DNA of 64,000 nucleotides, from assembly GCA_963924555.1 (NCBI GenBank), contig OZ004592.1, positions 3,596,001 through 3,660,000 on the forward strand. The letters are read 5' to 3'. Under the pieces are notes generated by a model that saw only the letters and a program-made list of their open reading frames with translations, was not told the DNA's origin and made no database searches. Position numbers and translations under genes: made by a program. The DNA comes from Crambe crambe. Its lineage: Eukaryota; Porifera; Demospongiae; Poecilosclerida; Crambeidae. Shown here in pieces: positions 61,911-64,000 of the stretch (the stretch's first letter is position 1; each line of letters starts with the position of its first letter).

Positions 61911-63825
61911 TCCAGTTCTGTAAACGGAATTATAAAATACCCTGTGTACACATGCAACAGCAGGGCTGGTTGTCTTGGCATTGTCCATAATACACTGGAT
62001 AAATCATGCATAATATGTTGATCAGTACAATTATGAATATCCTAGTACACAAGGACATAGAATTCCTGCTCTAACTCTATTTCACATGTAGCGCAGCTTT
62101 CCTGAACTTAATTCTTAATCGTGAGATTTTAAAAATCTGCATACATGTGTAGTGATTATTGCTTACAAGACCTTTGGAAGGTAGTCTCTTTATCCTGTTC
62201 CCATTGAGACGCCTGCAGCAGAAAACAAACAAGAGTAAAAAGAACAACATGAAGTAAGGGAAAGCCTCCATGTGGGTGTTCCAGGAATGTAAGCAAAGGA
62301 TAGCAGAGGACCACAGGTCTTTTAAGTCGCCGTTTCCTTTACAGGTGCAATTTTAATTAAAAACCATAAAAAGACTGTGTGATGAGGTTATTTCTCTACA
62401 ACTTGCAGGCATTGTAAGGACATTGTTGATGTATGTTGGACATTGTTGTACATTCTCATCTGCTTCATCTCTTATGATCATGCAGTCAGTTAACAGAACA
62501 TGACAGATCCAACTGCAAACACTTTTATGACTGCATTCAAGGAAATGTACCTCACTTCCTCACTTCAGGGGAAACCTGCCTCAGTCAGAGCAAGCAAGTT
62601 AGTTATTCCTGACTGCAAGCACGTGTGTGCACGTGCACACACACCCTTAAAACAGTCATGAACCTACATCCAGACTTCCATTTACAATTGGATGGCAGAC
62701 AATAATCAATTTTCCCTAGCCCTTTGAGTTATTTTGAGAAAAATATTTGATAATTATTAGCAATTTCATTGGTCAGCTCTAAACTCTCATGAGAAATTAA
62801 AATTGATATACATTGAATTATTGTCCCCTGCCTCACATTACTCCTTTACCTACTACATCTTATTATCCCCTCCCCCTATTACTCCTCCAAGTACCTAGCC
62901 TCATATGTCCCCTCCATTACTCCTCTACCTCGCCATCTAGATGTAAAAGATACCATTGAGGACCAGTCACTTTCAGTAAAGGAATTTTCCTCTCTCAGAG
63001 GTTAGTGCTAAGTTGTCCATTGTGGAATCGTATGTTCAGAGTTGGTCCTTTTTTGGTGTCCCTTTTGGAAATGTATAACCACAAAGAGTGGCAATTTAGA
63101 TCAAGATGACTATGCAGGCATGCTTTACAATATGATTAGGCAGACCTGTTACTCACACACATTGGAATGCTTGCATTGTTGACCCAACAATGTAACATAA
63201 TATGGGTAGACAAACCTTTAATGTAATGCATATTGCAGTAACGGTGCTGTTGAAGAGCTATGTACAAGTGCTAGGAGAATTTCCATACATACACAGTGCA
63301 CTTCTTGGAAAGTGACAGGGCTTCTCTCCAGCATAGAAGTGGTTCCAGACTATTCGGTAAGAAGTCATCAATTAAGTTAGTGCTTATAAGTTATGTAGCA
63401 CTTGCACCTACAAAAATGATGACCACTTACCAAACAACATTTTCACTTACCTGAATTGAAGACCAGTTTACCATACAATTTTAACTAAGTCTCCCTTTCC
63501 AGTATCATAGGTGCCAATGGTTGGCTAGGTGCCAATGGTTGGCTAGGTGCCAGGAGTCTTATACTATGGACACAATCATAGTCTATTTTGTATATAGTTA
63601 CAGGTAGTGAGGTCTGATGATCATGCATGTGCATAGCTAATCTCCTTGCCACCCACTTTAATTTGTTAGCTAGCCACTTACGTTAATATACGCATGCTCA
63701 TCCAGCAAATCATCTCCCAGGTTTCTGCATTAAACAAATGGAAAAAACAAAAAAATAAACAAATAAATAAATAAACAAACAAACAAATAAAGACAAATAA
63801 GAGCCCACAAAAATAAGGCATGAAA

Positions 63826-63990
63826 ATAAGAGTCCAGATATGAGGCCATGAAATAAGAGTCCAGATATGAGGCCATGAAATAAGAGTCCAGATATGAGGC
63901 CATGAAATAAGAGTCCAGATATGAGGCCATGAAATAAGAGTCCAGATATGAGGCCATGAAATAAGAGTCCAGATATGAGGCCACAAAAAT
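63826..63990. repeat. 27-bp tandem repeat at the window edge
   Basis: Unit ATAAGAGTCCAGATATGAGG plus CCATGAA, about six nearly identical copies; it may continue beyond the window. Confidence 0.95.
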
Positions 63991-64000
63991 AATAGCCCAG

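Larger units (their letters stand above)
56340..64000. other. Right-hand region without a supportable gene
   Basis: Only repeats and short open frames. Two weak exon-like stretches on the minus strand are noted: 62212-62167 (RLNGNRIKRLPSKGL, leucine-rich-repeat-like, good splice sites) and about 63718-63674 (NLGDDLLDEHAYIN, good splice sites). They are too short and isolated to build a gene. Confidence 0.5.

Noticed and set aside
62167..62212. Leucine-rich-repeat exon (RLNGNRIKRLPSKGL)
   Set aside because: Good splice sites and motif, but only 46 bp and no neighbouring LRR exons recognised; kept only as a note in the gap entry.
63678..63986. Open frames with a repeated PHIWTLISW/ASYLDSYFM peptide
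   Set aside because: Translation of the 27-bp tandem repeat; no start context or splice sites.

Overview
The window is animal genomic DNA: genes have many GT-AG introns with consistent phases, type I membrane receptors with Ig domains, animal-type DNA transposons and NRF-1-like promoter palindromes. The intron-rich but compact layout suggests an early-branching invertebrate, most likely a sponge. That assignment is inference from style, not from a marker gene.

Left third (1-20 kb): a degraded minus-strand mitochondrial-type leucyl-tRNA synthetase gene (about 1.0-10.16 kb) keeps its intron layout but carries in-frame stops and frameshifts. An apparently intact 3.6-kb DNA transposon of a DDE type I cannot assign (1547-5132) sits in one of its introns, and a ~790-bp inverted-terminal-repeat element sits in another. 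Next come an intact piggyBac-type transposase (10743-12467), a head-to-head ~60-bp repeat field (12.6-13.8 kb), and a ~4.4-kb palindrome built of inverted ~160-bp tandem repeats (14.95-19.35 kb), followed by a 20-bp minisatellite.

Centre (20.7-56.3 kb): a cluster of six single-pass type I receptor genes (here R1-R6), for which I could build full reading-frame-consistent exon models: R1 + 20726-23230, R2 - 23404-31603, R3 + 33045-34739, R4 + 37405-44333, R5 - 45195-51327, R6 - 54464-56267. Each has a signal peptide, a short four-cysteine ectodomain I do not recognise (usually split over two exons), optional phase 1-1 modules (Ser/Thr-rich stalk or Ig-like), a transmembrane exon (phase 1 to 2), a tiny juxtamembrane exon (phase 2 to 0) and one long tail exon rich in Ser, Asp/Glu and Tyr motifs. 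Several tails contain sequences fitting ITIM/ITSM patterns. R4 and R5 lie tail to tail and share very similar Ig modules but have unrelated tails. This is the most interesting system here: a clustered, modular receptor family with the look of immune, self-recognition or cytokine-type receptors, though nothing in the sequence proves the function.

Right end (56.3-64 kb): no gene that I can support; microsatellites, minisatellites, foldback elements and small MITEs. Several MITEs in the window share CAG-initial ends and precise 5-bp target duplications.
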